Shown here one piece after another: positions 25,574 to 39,959 of a stretch of DNA of 53,956 nucleotides (the stretch's first letter is position 1; every line of letters starts with the position of its first letter). The position numbers were made by a program, and so were the translations under genes. The stretch covers positions 1-53,956 of the forward strand of contig NZ_NNSR01000041.1 of NCBI RefSeq assembly GCF_002834225.1. The letters run 5' to 3'. This DNA comes from Ruminococcus bromii (GTDB lineage Bacteria > Bacillota > Clostridia > Oscillospirales > Acutalibacteraceae). The notes below the pieces were generated by a model. The model saw only the letters and a list, made by a program, of their open reading frames with translations. It searched no databases and was not told the DNA's origin.

Positions 25574-26122
25574 ATGAGAGTTATTACAGGCTCCGCAAGA
25601 GGCAGACGACTCGAAACCCTTGAGGGTGAAGATGTAAGACCGACAACCGACAGAATTAAAGAGGCTGTTTTTTCGATTATTCAGTTTGAAACCGAGGGCA
25701 GAAATTTTCTTGACCTTTTTGCAGGCTCGGGACAAATGGGTATTGAGGCTTTGAGCAGAGGTGCAAAGTCGGCAAGCTTTGTTGACAATGCAAAAAAATC
25801 GCTTGAAACGGTAAAAAGAAACCTCAAGGCTGTAAAGCTTGAAAATTCGGCAAAGGTTTTTGCAATGGATTTTCACAGCTTTCTTTCGATGAACTCACAG
25901 CGTTTTGATATTGCGTTTCTCGATCCTCCTTACAGAACGGGAATGCTGCAGGATGCCCTTGAGCTTGTTGTCGATGCGATGAACGATACGGGTGTTATCA
26001 TTGCGGAAAATCCTCTTGACGAAGAAATTTTGTCGAATTACGGTGATTTTGTACTTGACAGACAGTATCGCTATGGTAAAATAAAAATAACTACATTCAG
26101 ACATAAGGATTTTCAAAGATGA
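25574..26122 (+). CDS. rsmD: 16S rRNA (guanine966-N2)-methyltransferase RsmD
   Basis: SAM-dependent methylase acting on 16S rRNA during 30S assembly. The 182-residue protein has RVITGSARGRRL at the N-terminus, RPTTDRIKEAVFSII near residue 23, the SAM motif LDLFAGSGQMGIEALSRGA near 46, and catalytic FLDPPY near 116. The ATG at 25574 matches the family start. Its stop overlaps the coaD start (ATGA), a common pairing. Confidence 0.94.
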   Translation: MRVITGSARGRRLETLEGEDVRPTTDRIKEAVFSIIQFETEGRNFLDLFAGSGQMGIEALSRGAKSASFVDNAKKSLETVKRNLKAVKLENSAKVFAMDFHSFLSMNSQRFDIAFLDPPYRTGMLQDALELVVDAMNDTGVIIAENPLDEEILSNYGDFVLDRQYRYGKIKITTFRHKDFQR

Positions 26123-26604
26123 ACAAAACAGTGATTTGTCCGGGAAGTTTCGATCCCGTAACGCTCGGACACCTTGATATTGTCACGAGAGCGTCAAAGC
26201 TTTTTGACCGTGTAATCGTGGGTGTGCTTGTCAACTCTTCAAAAAGTCCTATTTTCTCAATTGAAGAGAGAATTGAACTTTTAAAGGAGGTTACCGGGCA
26301 TCTTGATAATGTTGAAGTAGTAGGCTTTAACGGCTTGCTCGCACAATATTGTGAGGAACACGGTGTTGACGCAATTGTTAAGGGACTCAGAGCTGTGACA
26401 GACTTTGAATATGAATTTCAGATGGCGCTTACCAACAAAAAGCTGAATCCGAACCTTGAAACCCTGTTTTTAACTGCTGAAGCGGATTCGATGTATCTCA
26501 GCTCGAGTATGGTTCGTGAGATTGCCTCAATGGGCGGCGACATCAGAAACTTTGTTCCTGCGTGCATTCATGACAGAATTGTGGAAAGACTGAAAAATAA
26601 TTAA
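26119..26604 (+). CDS. coaD: Phosphopantetheine adenylyltransferase
   Basis: Fourth step of coenzyme A synthesis: 4'-phosphopantetheine plus ATP gives dephospho-CoA. The 161-residue protein has the nucleotidyltransferase motif PGSFDPVTLGHLDIV near residue 8 and the phosphate-binding YLSSSMVREIA near 123. The ATG overlaps the rsmD stop by four bases. Together with coaX it covers two steps of CoA synthesis in this window. Confidence 0.96.
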   Translation: MNKTVICPGSFDPVTLGHLDIVTRASKLFDRVIVGVLVNSSKSPIFSIEERIELLKEVTGHLDNVEVVGFNGLLAQYCEEHGVDAIVKGLRAVTDFEYEFQMALTNKKLNPNLETLFLTAEADSMYLSSSMVREIASMGGDIRNFVPACIHDRIVERLKNN

Positions 26605-26662
26605 GCGTTTGTTTTTTTAATTAAAGATGGATTAAACCAAACATATAAGGAGTGGACAGATA

Positions 26663-27124
26663 ATGAAAGTTGAGGATTTGATTTTACAGCTTCAGGATGT
26701 TATCAGCGCTGCCAAGTCAATGCCCTTTTCAGGCGGCAAGGTTATGGTAAGCAGTGACGAGATTTATGATATTCTCGATCAGATTCAGGACGCTATGCCG
26801 GCAGAGGTAAGACAGGCAAAGAATATTGTTGCCGACAGAAAGCAGATTCTTGCCGAGGCTAACCGTGAATCGGAGAACATAATCAGGGGTGCGGAAGAAC
26901 GCAAAAAGGCTATGCTTAACCAGAACGAGCTTGTTCGTGAGGCTCAGGCAAAGGCCAAGGAAATTGTTGACGATGCAAAACAGAAGTCGGCGGAAATCAG
27001 AAAGGCTGCAAATGTTTATGTTGACAGCATTATGAAACGCACGGAAGAGGGCGTTGCAACGCAGCTTGAGGCTCTCAGAAAGACTCATGCCAACATTGTA
27101 AGCTCGCAGAAAAAGCAGGGCTGA
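26663..27124 (+). CDS. Conserved coiled-coil protein, function unknown
   Basis: 153 residues, no enzyme motif and no signal peptide. The first 50 residues are a short helical domain (KVEDLILQLQDVISAAKSMP). The rest is a long charged helix rich in Ala, Glu, Lys and Arg that should form a coiled coil, resembling the stalk subunit b of ATP synthase or DivIVA-like proteins. Similar proteins follow coaD in several Clostridia; I do not know a function. The ATG follows AAGGAG. The gene is closed by a strong terminator and so ends the rsmD-coaD transcription unit. Confidence 0.8.
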   Translation: MKVEDLILQLQDVISAAKSMPFSGGKVMVSSDEIYDILDQIQDAMPAEVRQAKNIVADRKQILAEANRESENIIRGAEERKKAMLNQNELVREAQAKAKEIVDDAKQKSAEIRKAANVYVDSIMKRTEEGVATQLEALRKTHANIVSSQKKQG

Positions 27125-27189
27125 TTTAATTAAAAACGGCTTTACATCAACAGTCGGGCAGCCCGAAAAAACAAATAATGTATAATTAC

Positions 27190-27224
27190 AAGCGGCAGAG
27201 AATTAAACTGCCGCTTGCTTTTTT
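27190..27224 (+). terminator. Rho-independent terminator after the coiled-coil gene
   Basis: 9-bp stem AAGCGGCAG / CTGCCGCTT followed by GCTTTTTT. Confidence 0.9.
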
Positions 27225-27405
27225 GCCGCAAAGGTATACTTGTCGGAAAACGCGAAAAATGTTGAAGAGAAGAAAATAAAATTGCATTGAAAATGTTTTT
27301 ACAAAATTGTAAAAAATATTGTCATAATTCCTTTAAGTAAATAACAATAGGGGTTAATCTTGTAAAATAATAAGATGAATGAAACAATATGCGGTGGTGA
27401 GGTTC

Positions 27406-27975
27406 TTGAAAAATGCTTTGCTGATTTCACACTCTGAACAGAGTGCCGTTTCTTTGTCACAATTGCTTGAGAGCGAAGGCTATACGGAGATTTCCGTTTG
27501 CCAAACCTCACAGGAGGCTAAGGAGCTTGCAAAGGGTGAGGTTTTTGATCTCATTTGCGTCAATGCGCCGCTTGAAAAGGAAAACGGCATTGAGCTTTCA
27601 AAGTACTTTGCCGGAACAACCCGTTCAAGTGTTGTGATTATCGTTCCGCAGCGAAATGCGGATTATGTGAACGATGCACTTACGGAGCACGGTGTTCTTG
27701 TTATTGCAAAGCCTGTAAACAAGCACCTGTTTCACCACTTTTTGCAGTTTACGGAATGTTTTAAGATGCGTATGTTCCGTGTGATTGAGGAAAATGAAAA
27801 GCTCAAGCATATGGTTGCGGATATGAAGATAATAAACAGAGCAAAGTTCCTGCTTATTACCTGCCTTAATATGTCCGAAGATCAGGCGCATCGCTATCTT
27901 GAAAAACAGGCTATGGATCTCAGAACAAGCAAGCTTGAGGTTGCAAAGCAGGTTATCAGAACATATGAGAACTGA
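27406..27975 (+). CDS. ANTAR-domain regulator with a degenerate receiver
   Basis: 189-residue protein. The C-terminal ~55 residues (INRAKFLLITCLNMSEDQAH and onward) match ANTAR, an RNA-binding domain that controls transcription antitermination in NasT/AmiR-type regulators. The N-terminal ~120 residues have a receiver fold, but key positions are missing: the acidic pair is replaced (LLISHSEQ) and the phospho-acceptor Asp is Asn in DLICVNAP. It is therefore probably controlled by ligand or partner, not phosphorylation. I prefer the TTG start at 27406, five bases after GGTGAGG, giving a start like relatives; an ATG at 27379 is the alternative. It lies 37 bp upstream of carA with no terminator between, so it is likely co-transcribed. 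Confidence 0.85.
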   Translation: MKNALLISHSEQSAVSLSQLLESEGYTEISVCQTSQEAKELAKGEVFDLICVNAPLEKENGIELSKYFAGTTRSSVVIIVPQRNADYVNDALTEHGVLVIAKPVNKHLFHHFLQFTECFKMRMFRVIEENEKLKHMVADMKIINRAKFLLITCLNMSEDQAHRYLEKQAMDLRTSKLEVAKQVIRTYEN

Positions 27976-28012
27976 CTGCAATTTTTTAGTTTATTGAAAG
28001 GAATGTGTTTTT

Positions 28013-29095
28013 ATGAGCCGTGCGGCATACTTAATCCTTGAAAACGGAACAGTTTTTGAGGGCAAGGCGTTTGGTGCCGAAAAAGAAACTACGGGAGAAC
28101 TTGTTTTTACTACAGCAATGACAGGTTATCTTGAAACACTCACCGACCCCAGCTATTACGGTCAGGTGGTTATTCAGACATTCCCTTTAATCGGCAACTA
28201 TGGAGTTATCCCTGCCGATTTTGAAAGTGACTCTCCGTCACTGAAAGGTTATATTGTACGAGAATGGTGCCAAGTTCCTTCAAACTTCCGTTGTGAGGGT
28301 GATCTTGACACCTTTTTAAAAGAGTCGGGAATTCCCGGCATTTACGGAATTGACACCCGTGCGCTCACAAGAATTGTGCGTGAATACGGTGTTCTGAACT
28401 GCAAAATCTCCTATTCTCCCGATGTAACAAAGGAAGAACTTGACGAGATTAAGAACTATGTTATTACAGAGGCTGTTGAAAGCACTACTATAAAAGAAAA
28501 AGAGCATTTTGACGCTGAAAACGGCGACCTCAATGTTGTGCTTATGGATTTTGGCGCAAAGCATAACATCGGCAGAGAGCTTGTTAAGAGAGGCTGTAAC
28601 CTTACAGTTGTTCCCGCCCACACAACAGCGGAGGAAATTAAGGCTATGAATCCCGACGGCGTAATGCTTTCAAACGGACCGGGAGATCCTTCGGACAACA
28701 CAGAGATTATTGCGGAGCTTAAAAAGCTTTGTGACTTCGGGATTCCGACCTTCGGTATCTGTCTCGGTCACCAGCTCCTTGCGCTTTCACAGGGTGCAAA
28801 AACAGAAAAGCTCAAGTACGGCCACAGAGGTGCAAACCAGCCTGCAAAAGAGGTTGAAACAGGCAGAGTTTACATTACATCACAGAACCACGGCTACGCT
28901 GTTGTAAGCGACAGTATGCCCGAGAACGGCAAAGTAAGCTTTGTAAACGGCAATGATAACACCTGCGAGGGCGTAAACTACACAAATATGCCTGCTTTCT
29001 CGGTTCAGTTCCATCCGGAAGCTTGCGGCGGTCCTCATGATACAGCATTTTTATTTGACCGTTTTATTGAATTGATGAAGAACAACAGAAAATAA
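28013..29095 (+). CDS. carA: Carbamoyl phosphate synthase, small (glutaminase) subunit
   Basis: Hydrolyses glutamine and passes ammonia to CarB for carbamoyl phosphate, needed for pyrimidines and arginine. The 360-residue protein has the CarA-specific N-terminal domain (LENGTVFEGKAFG; TGYLETLTDPSY) and a class I amidotransferase domain with the nucleophile Cys250 in GICLGHQ and QFHPEACGGPHD near the C-terminus. Good GAAAGGA site. It is followed after 70 bp by the carB-dapF gene and preceded by the ANTAR regulator. Confidence 0.97.
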   Translation: MSRAAYLILENGTVFEGKAFGAEKETTGELVFTTAMTGYLETLTDPSYYGQVVIQTFPLIGNYGVIPADFESDSPSLKGYIVREWCQVPSNFRCEGDLDTFLKESGIPGIYGIDTRALTRIVREYGVLNCKISYSPDVTKEELDEIKNYVITEAVESTTIKEKEHFDAENGDLNVVLMDFGAKHNIGRELVKRGCNLTVVPAHTTAEEIKAMNPDGVMLSNGPGDPSDNTEIIAELKKLCDFGIPTFGICLGHQLLALSQGAKTEKLKYGHRGANQPAKEVETGRVYITSQNHGYAVVSDSMPENGKVSFVNGNDNTCEGVNYTNMPAFSVQFHPEACGGPHDTAFLFDRFIELMKNNRK

Positions 29096-29165
29096 GAGTC
29101 CGAAATTCGGATTACTATTCAGCATAAGAACAGATACAATAATTACTTGAACGAGGAATGATTAT

Positions 29166-34843
<5,678 letters not shown>

Positions 34844-34884
34844 TTTATATTCCACTTAACTTACAGACAAAAGGACTGATTTTA

Positions 34885-36075
34885 ATGAAGATTAACAGAA
34901 ATTTTGACAATCTCGTTCCTAACTATCTTTTTGCAGATGTTGCAAAAAAGACAAATGCATATATTGCGGCTCATCCCGATAAAAAGGTTATCAAGCTTGG
35001 TATTGGCGATGTAACCCTTCCGCTTGCTCCTGTTGTTGTTGAGGCAATGAAAAAGGGCGCAGAGGATCTTGCTCACAAGGAAACCTTCAAGGGTTATCCC
35101 GATTATGAGGGCTACGAGTTTCTCAGACAGGCTATTTCAGATTATTACAAGAGCTTTGGTGTTGCAGTAGGCGCTGACGAAATCTTTGTATCAGACGGTG
35201 CAAAGTCTGACTGCGGCAACATAGGCGACATCTTCTCAAAGGATAATATTGTTCTCGTAACCGATCCTGTTTACCCCGTATATGTTGACTCAAATATTAT
35301 GGCAGGCAGAGAAATCGTTTATGCCGCATCAAATGAGGCAAACGGCTTTGCCGCTCTCCCTGATGAAAATGTAAAGGCAGACATCATCTACCTTTGCTCA
35401 CCTAACAACCCGACAGGTTCTGCATACAATGCCGAACAGCTCAAGACTTGGGTTGACTACGCTCTCAAAAACGATGCAATAATCCTCTACGATTCAGCTT
35501 ATGAGGCATTCATCACAGAGGATCTCCCTCGTTCAATTTTTGCAATCGAAGGTGCAAGAAAGTGTGCAATTGAAATGTGCTCACTTTCAAAGACAGCAGG
35601 TTTCACAGGTACAAGATGCGGTTACACGGTAATTCCTAAGGAGCTTGAGCGTGACGGTCACAATATCTATGCAACATGGTACCGCCGTCAGGCAACAAAG
35701 TTCAACGGTGTTTCATGGCCTGTTCAGTGTGCTGCTGCCGCTGTATTCAGCGAAGAAGGTCAGAAGCAGATCAAGGAGAACATTTCTTACTATCAGGAAA
35801 ATGCAAGAATTATCGCATCTGCTCTTGATGAACTCGGCATCTACTACACAGGCGGCAAGAACTCACCTTATATCTGGCTCAAGTGTCCGAACAATATGGG
35901 CAGCTGGGAATTCTTTGACCTCCTCCTCAACGAGGCAAATGTTGTAGGTACTCCTGGTGAGGGCTTTGGCGAAAACGGTGCCGGCTACTTCCGTCTTACA
36001 TCATTCGGTGACAGAGAAAACACGATTGAGGCTGTTGAGAGAATCAAAAAGGTTCTCACAAACCTCTCAAAGTAA
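34885..36075 (+). CDS. dapL: LL-diaminopimelate aminotransferase
   Basis: PLP enzyme that makes LL-diaminopimelate directly from tetrahydrodipicolinate and glutamate, bypassing the acylated intermediates of the DapD/DapE route. The 396-residue protein has KLGIGDVTLPLAP near residue 33, FVSDGAKSDCGNI near 99, SPNNPTGSAYN near 173, and the PLP lysine Lys236 in SLSKTAGFTGTRCGY. DapF usually takes the next step. It is last in the carA to dapL run and is followed by a terminator. Confidence 0.95.
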   Translation: MKINRNFDNLVPNYLFADVAKKTNAYIAAHPDKKVIKLGIGDVTLPLAPVVVEAMKKGAEDLAHKETFKGYPDYEGYEFLRQAISDYYKSFGVAVGADEIFVSDGAKSDCGNIGDIFSKDNIVLVTDPVYPVYVDSNIMAGREIVYAASNEANGFAALPDENVKADIIYLCSPNNPTGSAYNAEQLKTWVDYALKNDAIILYDSAYEAFITEDLPRSIFAIEGARKCAIEMCSLSKTAGFTGTRCGYTVIPKELERDGHNIYATWYRRQATKFNGVSWPVQCAAAAVFSEEGQKQIKENISYYQENARIIASALDELGIYYTGGKNSPYIWLKCPNNMGSWEFFDLLLNEANVVGTPGEGFGENGAGYFRLTSFGDRENTIEAVERIKKVLTNLSK

Positions 36076-36113
36076 TTTGATTGAATTCAGATTATTATAT
36101 TGAATAAAACACA

Positions 36114-36152
36114 CAGCGGATAACCCGAATTTTAAGGTTATCCGCTGTTCTT
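36114..36152 (+). terminator. Terminator after dapL
   Basis: 12-bp stem CAGCGGATAACC / GGTTATCCGCTG followed by TTCTTAT. The T-run is short; position supports the call. Confidence 0.75.
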
Positions 36153-36162
36153 ATACGGTGAG

Positions 36163-36172
36163 CCGCCCCTAC
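36163..36172. repeat. Fragment of a GTAGGGGCG palindromic repeat
   Basis: CCGCCCCTAC is one end of the family seen complete at 19277-19324. The rest is missing. Confidence 0.5.
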
Positions 36173-36176
36173 GCAA

Positions 36177-36207
36177 AAAAAGGACATTCCATTTGGAATG
36201 TCCTTTT
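36177..36207 (-). terminator. Bidirectional terminator between dapL and glyS
   Basis: Palindrome with arms AAAAGGACATTCCA and TGGAATGTCCTTTT. It lies 16 bp past the glyS stop and can also back up dapL termination. Confidence 0.88.
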
Positions 36208-36222
36208 GATATCATATTAAAA

Positions 36223-37599
36223 TCAGAACTTAATCTTTTCAGCGATATAATCGTTGAGCTTGTCGATTGCAACTCTTTCCTGCTGCATTGTGTCGCGGTC
36301 ACGAACGGTAACACAACCGTCATCAACAGACTCAAAGTCATATGTGATACAGAACGGAGTACCGATTTCATCCTGTCTTCTGTAACGCTTGCCGATTGAG
36401 CCTGCATCGTCATAATCGGTCATAAAGTCAGCTGAAAGCTGCTCATAAACCTTTCCTGCCTGCTCGTTGAGCTTCTTTGAAAGCGGAAGAACGCAAGCTT
36501 TGTACGGAGCAAGGGTCGGATGAAGTCTTAACACAACTCGTGTATCCTTTTCATCAATAACTTCTTCATCGTAAGCCTCAACAACAAGAGCAAGGAAAAG
36601 ACGCTCAACACCGAGCGACGGCTCAATAACATACGGAATGTACTTCTCGTTCGTTGTCGGGTCAAAGTATTCAAGCGTTTTGCCGCTTGTTTTGCTGTGC
36701 TGTGTAAGGTCATAGTCTGTTCTGTCGGCAACGCCCCAAAGCTCGCCCCAACCGAACGGGAAGAGATATTCAAAGTCTGTTGTTGCCTTTGAGTAGAAGC
36801 AAAGCTCCTCTTTTGCATGGTCACGAAGACGGAGATTTTCTTCCTTAATATTGAGAGAATAGAGCCAGTCACGGCAGAAACCTCTCCAGTATTCAAACCA
36901 TTCAAGGTCAGTGCCCGGCTTGCAGAAGAATTCAAGCTCCATCTGCTCAAACTCACGAACACGGAAAATGAAGTTACCGGGTGTGATTTCGTTTCTGAAA
37001 GATTTACCGATCTGTGCAACGCCGAAAGGAACTTTCTTACGGCTTGTTCTCTGAATGTTAGAGAAGTTCACGAAAATGCCCTGAGCAGTTTCGGGACGAA
37101 GATAAATTTCATTTTTGCTGTCTTCTGTAACGCCCTGGAATGTTTTGAACATAAGGTTGAACTGACGAATGTCGGTAAAGTTGTGCTTGCCGCAGTTAGG
37201 ACACGGAATCTCTTTTTCCTTGATGTAATTCATCATTTCTTCGTTTGTCCAGCCTGCAACATTTGTGCCGTCAAAATCTTCAATAAGATTGTCGGCACGG
37301 TGACGGGTTTTACATTCCTTACAGTCCATAAGCGGGTCTGAGAAACCGCCGAGATGACCTGATGCAACCCATGTCTGCGGATTCATAAGGATTGCTGAGT
37401 CAAGACCAACATTGTACTTGTTCTGCTGAACAAACTTCTTGAGCCAGGCATTTTTAATATTGTTTTTTAGTGCAACACCGAGCGGACCGTAATCCCAAGT
37501 GTTTGCAAGACCGCCGTAAATTTCAGAACCCGGATAAACAAAGCCTCTGTTTTTACACAAAGCAACGATTTTATCCATGGTTTTTTTGCTGTTTTCCAT
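36223..37599 (-). CDS. glyS: Glycyl-tRNA synthetase, homodimeric type
   Basis: Charges tRNA-Gly. The 458-residue class II synthetase is of the alpha2 type, not the alpha2beta2 form. It begins with [20 protein letters not shown] and has the zinc pair CKECKTRH and CPNCGKHNF, motif 2 around [21 protein letters not shown], and motif 3 near [20 protein letters not shown] lies before the ATG. The leader is short and contains no T-box motif, unlike many Firmicutes synthetase genes; a strong promoter lies directly upstream. Confidence 0.96.
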   Translation of the reverse strand: MENSKKTMDKIVALCKNRGFVYPGSEIYGGLANTWDYGPLGVALKNNIKNAWLKKFVQQNKYNVGLDSAILMNPQTWVASGHLGGFSDPLMDCKECKTRHRADNLIEDFDGTNVAGWTNEEMMNYIKEKEIPCPNCGKHNFTDIRQFNLMFKTFQGVTEDSKNEIYLRPETAQGIFVNFSNIQRTSRKKVPFGVAQIGKSFRNEITPGNFIFRVREFEQMELEFFCKPGTDLEWFEYWRGFCRDWLYSLNIKEENLRLRDHAKEELCFYSKATTDFEYLFPFGWGELWGVADRTDYDLTQHSKTSGKTLEYFDPTTNEKYIPYVIEPSLGVERLFLALVVEAYDEEVIDEKDTRVVLRLHPTLAPYKACVLPLSKKLNEQAGKVYEQLSADFMTDYDDAGSIGKRYRRQDEIGTPFCITYDFESVDDGCVTVRDRDTMQQERVAIDKLNDYIAEKIKF

Positions 37600-37641
37600 A
37601 ACTTAACCTCTCTTTGCGGATAGATAAAAATAACCACTAAA

Positions 37642-37670
37642 ATAATACAATTATTTGCAACTGTTGTCAA
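37642..37670 (-). promoter_or_regulatory. Promoter of glyS
   Basis: On the minus strand TTGACA (37665-37670), a 17-bp spacer and TATTAT (37642-37647), about 40 bp from the start codon. Confidence 0.82.
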
Positions 37671-37750
37671 GTAAAAAGACTTCGTCACAGCATTTGTTGC
37701 GGTCTGAAAATAATAATTTGAAAAAAATTTACAAACTTGCCAAAAAACAC

Positions 37751-37779
37751 TTGTAAATGTAATCGTTTTGATATATAAT
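37751..37779 (+). promoter_or_regulatory. Promoter of the dockerin protein gene
   Basis: TTGTAA (37751-37756), a 17-bp spacer and a perfect TATAAT (37774-37779). Confidence 0.75.
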
Positions 37780-37782
37780 GTA

Positions 37783-37803
37783 GTTACTCAAAATTTGAGT
37801 AAC
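37783..37803. promoter_or_regulatory. Perfect palindrome at the transcription start, possible operator
   Basis: Arms GTTACTCAAA and TTTGAGTAAC around a single A, placed 4 to 24 bases after the -10 box. It could bind a repressor or fold as a 5' hairpin in the mRNA. Confidence 0.6.
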
Positions 37804-37822
37804 AAAAAAGGAGGAATTAGCG

Positions 37823-39781
37823 ATGAAAAAATCATCCAAGGTTCTCAGTTTGGTACTTGCAGTTCTTATGGCAGTATCCTGTTTTTCAGGTTTGACCATT
37901 TTTTCTGCATCAGCTGAAGAAACCGACACAAAAATTTATTTCGATGTAAGTACTGCCCCTGCAGAATGGGGTACTACAAAGAACGTTTATTGCCATCTTT
38001 ATGCAATAGCAGGTGATGAATTCCCTGAAACATCTTGGCAGACACCGCCTGAGAAGTGCGCTAAAGACAAGGAGACAGGTCTTTACTACTTTGATACAGC
38101 AAAGATCAAGAATGAAGACGGTACGCTCCACGGCGGTCTTAAGGACAATGCTGACTATGCTGTAATCTTCTCAACAAAAGACACCAAAAAAACAACTCAC
38201 CAGACTTGTAACATAACACTCGGCAAGCCTTGTCTTGGCGACACAGTTTACCTCACAGGCGGTAAGGTTGAGAACACAGAGGACTCATCAAAGCTTGATG
38301 ACGGTGCAACATGGAGAAATAACAGTGACAACTACGGTCCTAAGGCTGCAATCACATCAACAGGTAAGGTTACAAAGGGCAGATTCCCTGTTTACCTTTC
38401 AAGAGCTGAAATGGTTGCACAGGCACTCTTTAACTGGGCTGTTAAGAATCCTAACCACTACACTCCCGAAACTGTAGCTAATATTTGTGCAGAGGTTGAA
38501 GCTGAGCCGATGGATGTTTACAACACTTATGCTGAAGTATATGCAACACAGCTTGCTGATCCTGAAGCATATCCTGATTGTGCTCCTCTTTCAACAATTG
38601 CTACACTTCTCGGTGTTGATCCTTCTGTTACAGAAGAGCCAACAACTACAGAGCCTGCTACAGAAGAGCCGACAGAAGCTCCTACAACAGAGCCTGCTAC
38701 AGAAGAGCCGACAGAAGCTCCTACAACAGAACCTGTTACAACAGAGCCTGTTACAACAGAGCCTGTTACAGAGCCTACAACAGAAGCTGTTACAACAACA
38801 GATCCTATTTATGTAGTAGCCGGTGCAGAAGAATTTGCCGGTCTTAAGTGGATTGGTGACCCTGTAAACGGTGCTCAGAATGTTATGACAAAAGACGGCG
38901 ATATGTATTCAAAGACATTCGCTGCAACACCTGCCGGCGATAGCTATCAGGTTAAGGTTGTTAAGAATGTAGCTAACGGTACAGATCCTGAAACAGGCGA
39001 CACAGTTTGGAATCAGACTTGGATCGGTTACGATAACACAGAAAACAACCTCACATTCGATGTAACAGCTGCTTGCGATGTAACAGTAACATACAATCCT
39101 GCTACAAATGAAATCAATGTAACAGGTGACAGTGTTAAAATCGTTAAAGAACTTAAGGTTGATTATGTATTACCAGTTGGTAACGGTTTCCAGAGCTGGC
39201 TCAACGGCGAGGACTGGAAGGTAGACGCTGAGTCAAACAAGATGGAAATGGTTTCTGACAAGGTTTACAAGATTACATATAAGGGTGTAACGTCGTCAGA
39301 TAACTATGAATTTAAGTTTGCTGCTAACGGTTCATGGGCTGCTAACTGGGGTCTTCCGGCAACAGAGAACAGTGCTCCTGTCGGTAAGGACTTCGACCTT
39401 ACATACAACGGTGAGAATATGGTTCTCGATACTGTAGCTCTCGGTTATGCAGAGGGTTCATCAATTGATGTAACACTTACACTTGACCTTTCAGGCTTTG
39501 ACTATCCTTCAAAGCAGGGCGCTAAGGCTAATATTACAATTGAAGGCGATCGTGTTCCGCTTCTCGGCGATGCTGACGGTGACTTCTCAATCACAGTTAA
39601 AGACGCTACAATGATTCAGAGAATTGCAATCGGTCTTTTAAGCACAGACGCTTCCAAGGTTTGCGACGCTAACGAAGACGGCAGAATTTCTGTTAAGGAC
39701 TCAACAATTGTTCAGAAGTATGTTGTTAAGGGTTACAACAACACAGGTAATGTAGGTTCACCTATTGCCAGTGCTGAATAA
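37823..39781 (+). CDS. Secreted dockerin protein with putative starch-binding domains
   Basis: 652 residues, exported. The signal peptide runs from MKKSSKVLSLVLAVLMAVSC to SASA (cleavage near 31). Residues ~37-260 begin with a beta-rich module (KIYFDVS...NVYCHLYAI) resembling CBM26-type starch-binding domains, followed by a helical stretch. Residues ~271-330 are a Thr/Pro/Glu linker with exact DNA repeats. Two beta-rich modules follow (~330-440 and ~445-580), the first resembling the X25 modules of amylases. The C-terminus is a type I dockerin with calcium loops DADGDFSITVKD and DANEDGRISVKD, so it should dock onto a cohesin scaffold. There is no recognisable catalytic domain, so a substrate-binding role is inferred. 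It has a strong promoter, a near-perfect AAGGAGG and its own terminator. Confidence 0.85.
   Translation: MKKSSKVLSLVLAVLMAVSCFSGLTIFSASAEETDTKIYFDVSTAPAEWGTTKNVYCHLYAIAGDEFPETSWQTPPEKCAKDKETGLYYFDTAKIKNEDGTLHGGLKDNADYAVIFSTKDTKKTTHQTCNITLGKPCLGDTVYLTGGKVENTEDSSKLDDGATWRNNSDNYGPKAAITSTGKVTKGRFPVYLSRAEMVAQALFNWAVKNPNHYTPETVANICAEVEAEPMDVYNTYAEVYATQLADPEAYPDCAPLSTIATLLGVDPSVTEEPTTTEPATEEPTEAPTTEPATEEPTEAPTTEPVTTEPVTTEPVTEPTTEAVTTTDPIYVVAGAEEFAGLKWIGDPVNGAQNVMTKDGDMYSKTFAATPAGDSYQVKVVKNVANGTDPETGDTVWNQTWIGYDNTENNLTFDVTAACDVTVTYNPATNEINVTGDSVKIVKELKVDYVLPVGNGFQSWLNGEDWKVDAESNKMEMVSDKVYKITYKGVTSSDNYEFKFAANGSWAANWGLPATENSAPVGKDFDLTYNGENMVLDTVALGYAEGSSIDVTLTLDLSGFDYPSKQGAKANITIEGDRVPLLGDADGDFSITVKDATMIQRIAIGLLSTDASKVCDANEDGRISVKDSTIVQKYVVKGYNNTGNVGSPIASAE
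38651..38790 (+). repeat. Tandem DNA repeats in the Thr/Pro/Glu linker
   Basis: An exact 39-bp unit occurs twice (38651-38689 and 38690-38728). It is followed by 15-bp units of the type GAGCCTGTTACAACA. The linker length is probably variable between strains. Confidence 0.88.
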
Positions 39782-39812
39782 TTTTGATTGATTTAATCTG
39801 AAATTACATTTT

Positions 39813-39847
39813 ACCTCGCAGGGAATCCCCTGCGAGGTTATTTTTTG
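39813..39847 (+). terminator. Rho-independent terminator after the dockerin gene
   Basis: 11-bp stem ACCTCGCAGGG / CCCTGCGAGGT followed by TATTTTTTG. Confidence 0.92.
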
Positions 39848-39897
39848 TCATAAAACAAGGAAATTTTGCCGATAAAGATGCAAAGTGTAATAATGTG

Positions 39898-39906
39898 TGT
39901 TATAAT
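39898..39906 (+). promoter_or_regulatory. Extended -10 promoter of the cyclase-family gene
   Basis: TGT-TATAAT about 55 bp upstream of the ATG; the -35 region is weak. Confidence 0.5.
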
Positions 39907-39959
39907 AATCCCAGTGAAGTGTTACAAGGAATGTTCAAAAGAAAAGAGGCGAAAGATAT

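Noticed and set aside
37600..37641. T-box riboswitch upstream of glyS
   Set aside because: The predicted transcript leader is only about 35 bases and lacks the T-box sequence and an antiterminator.
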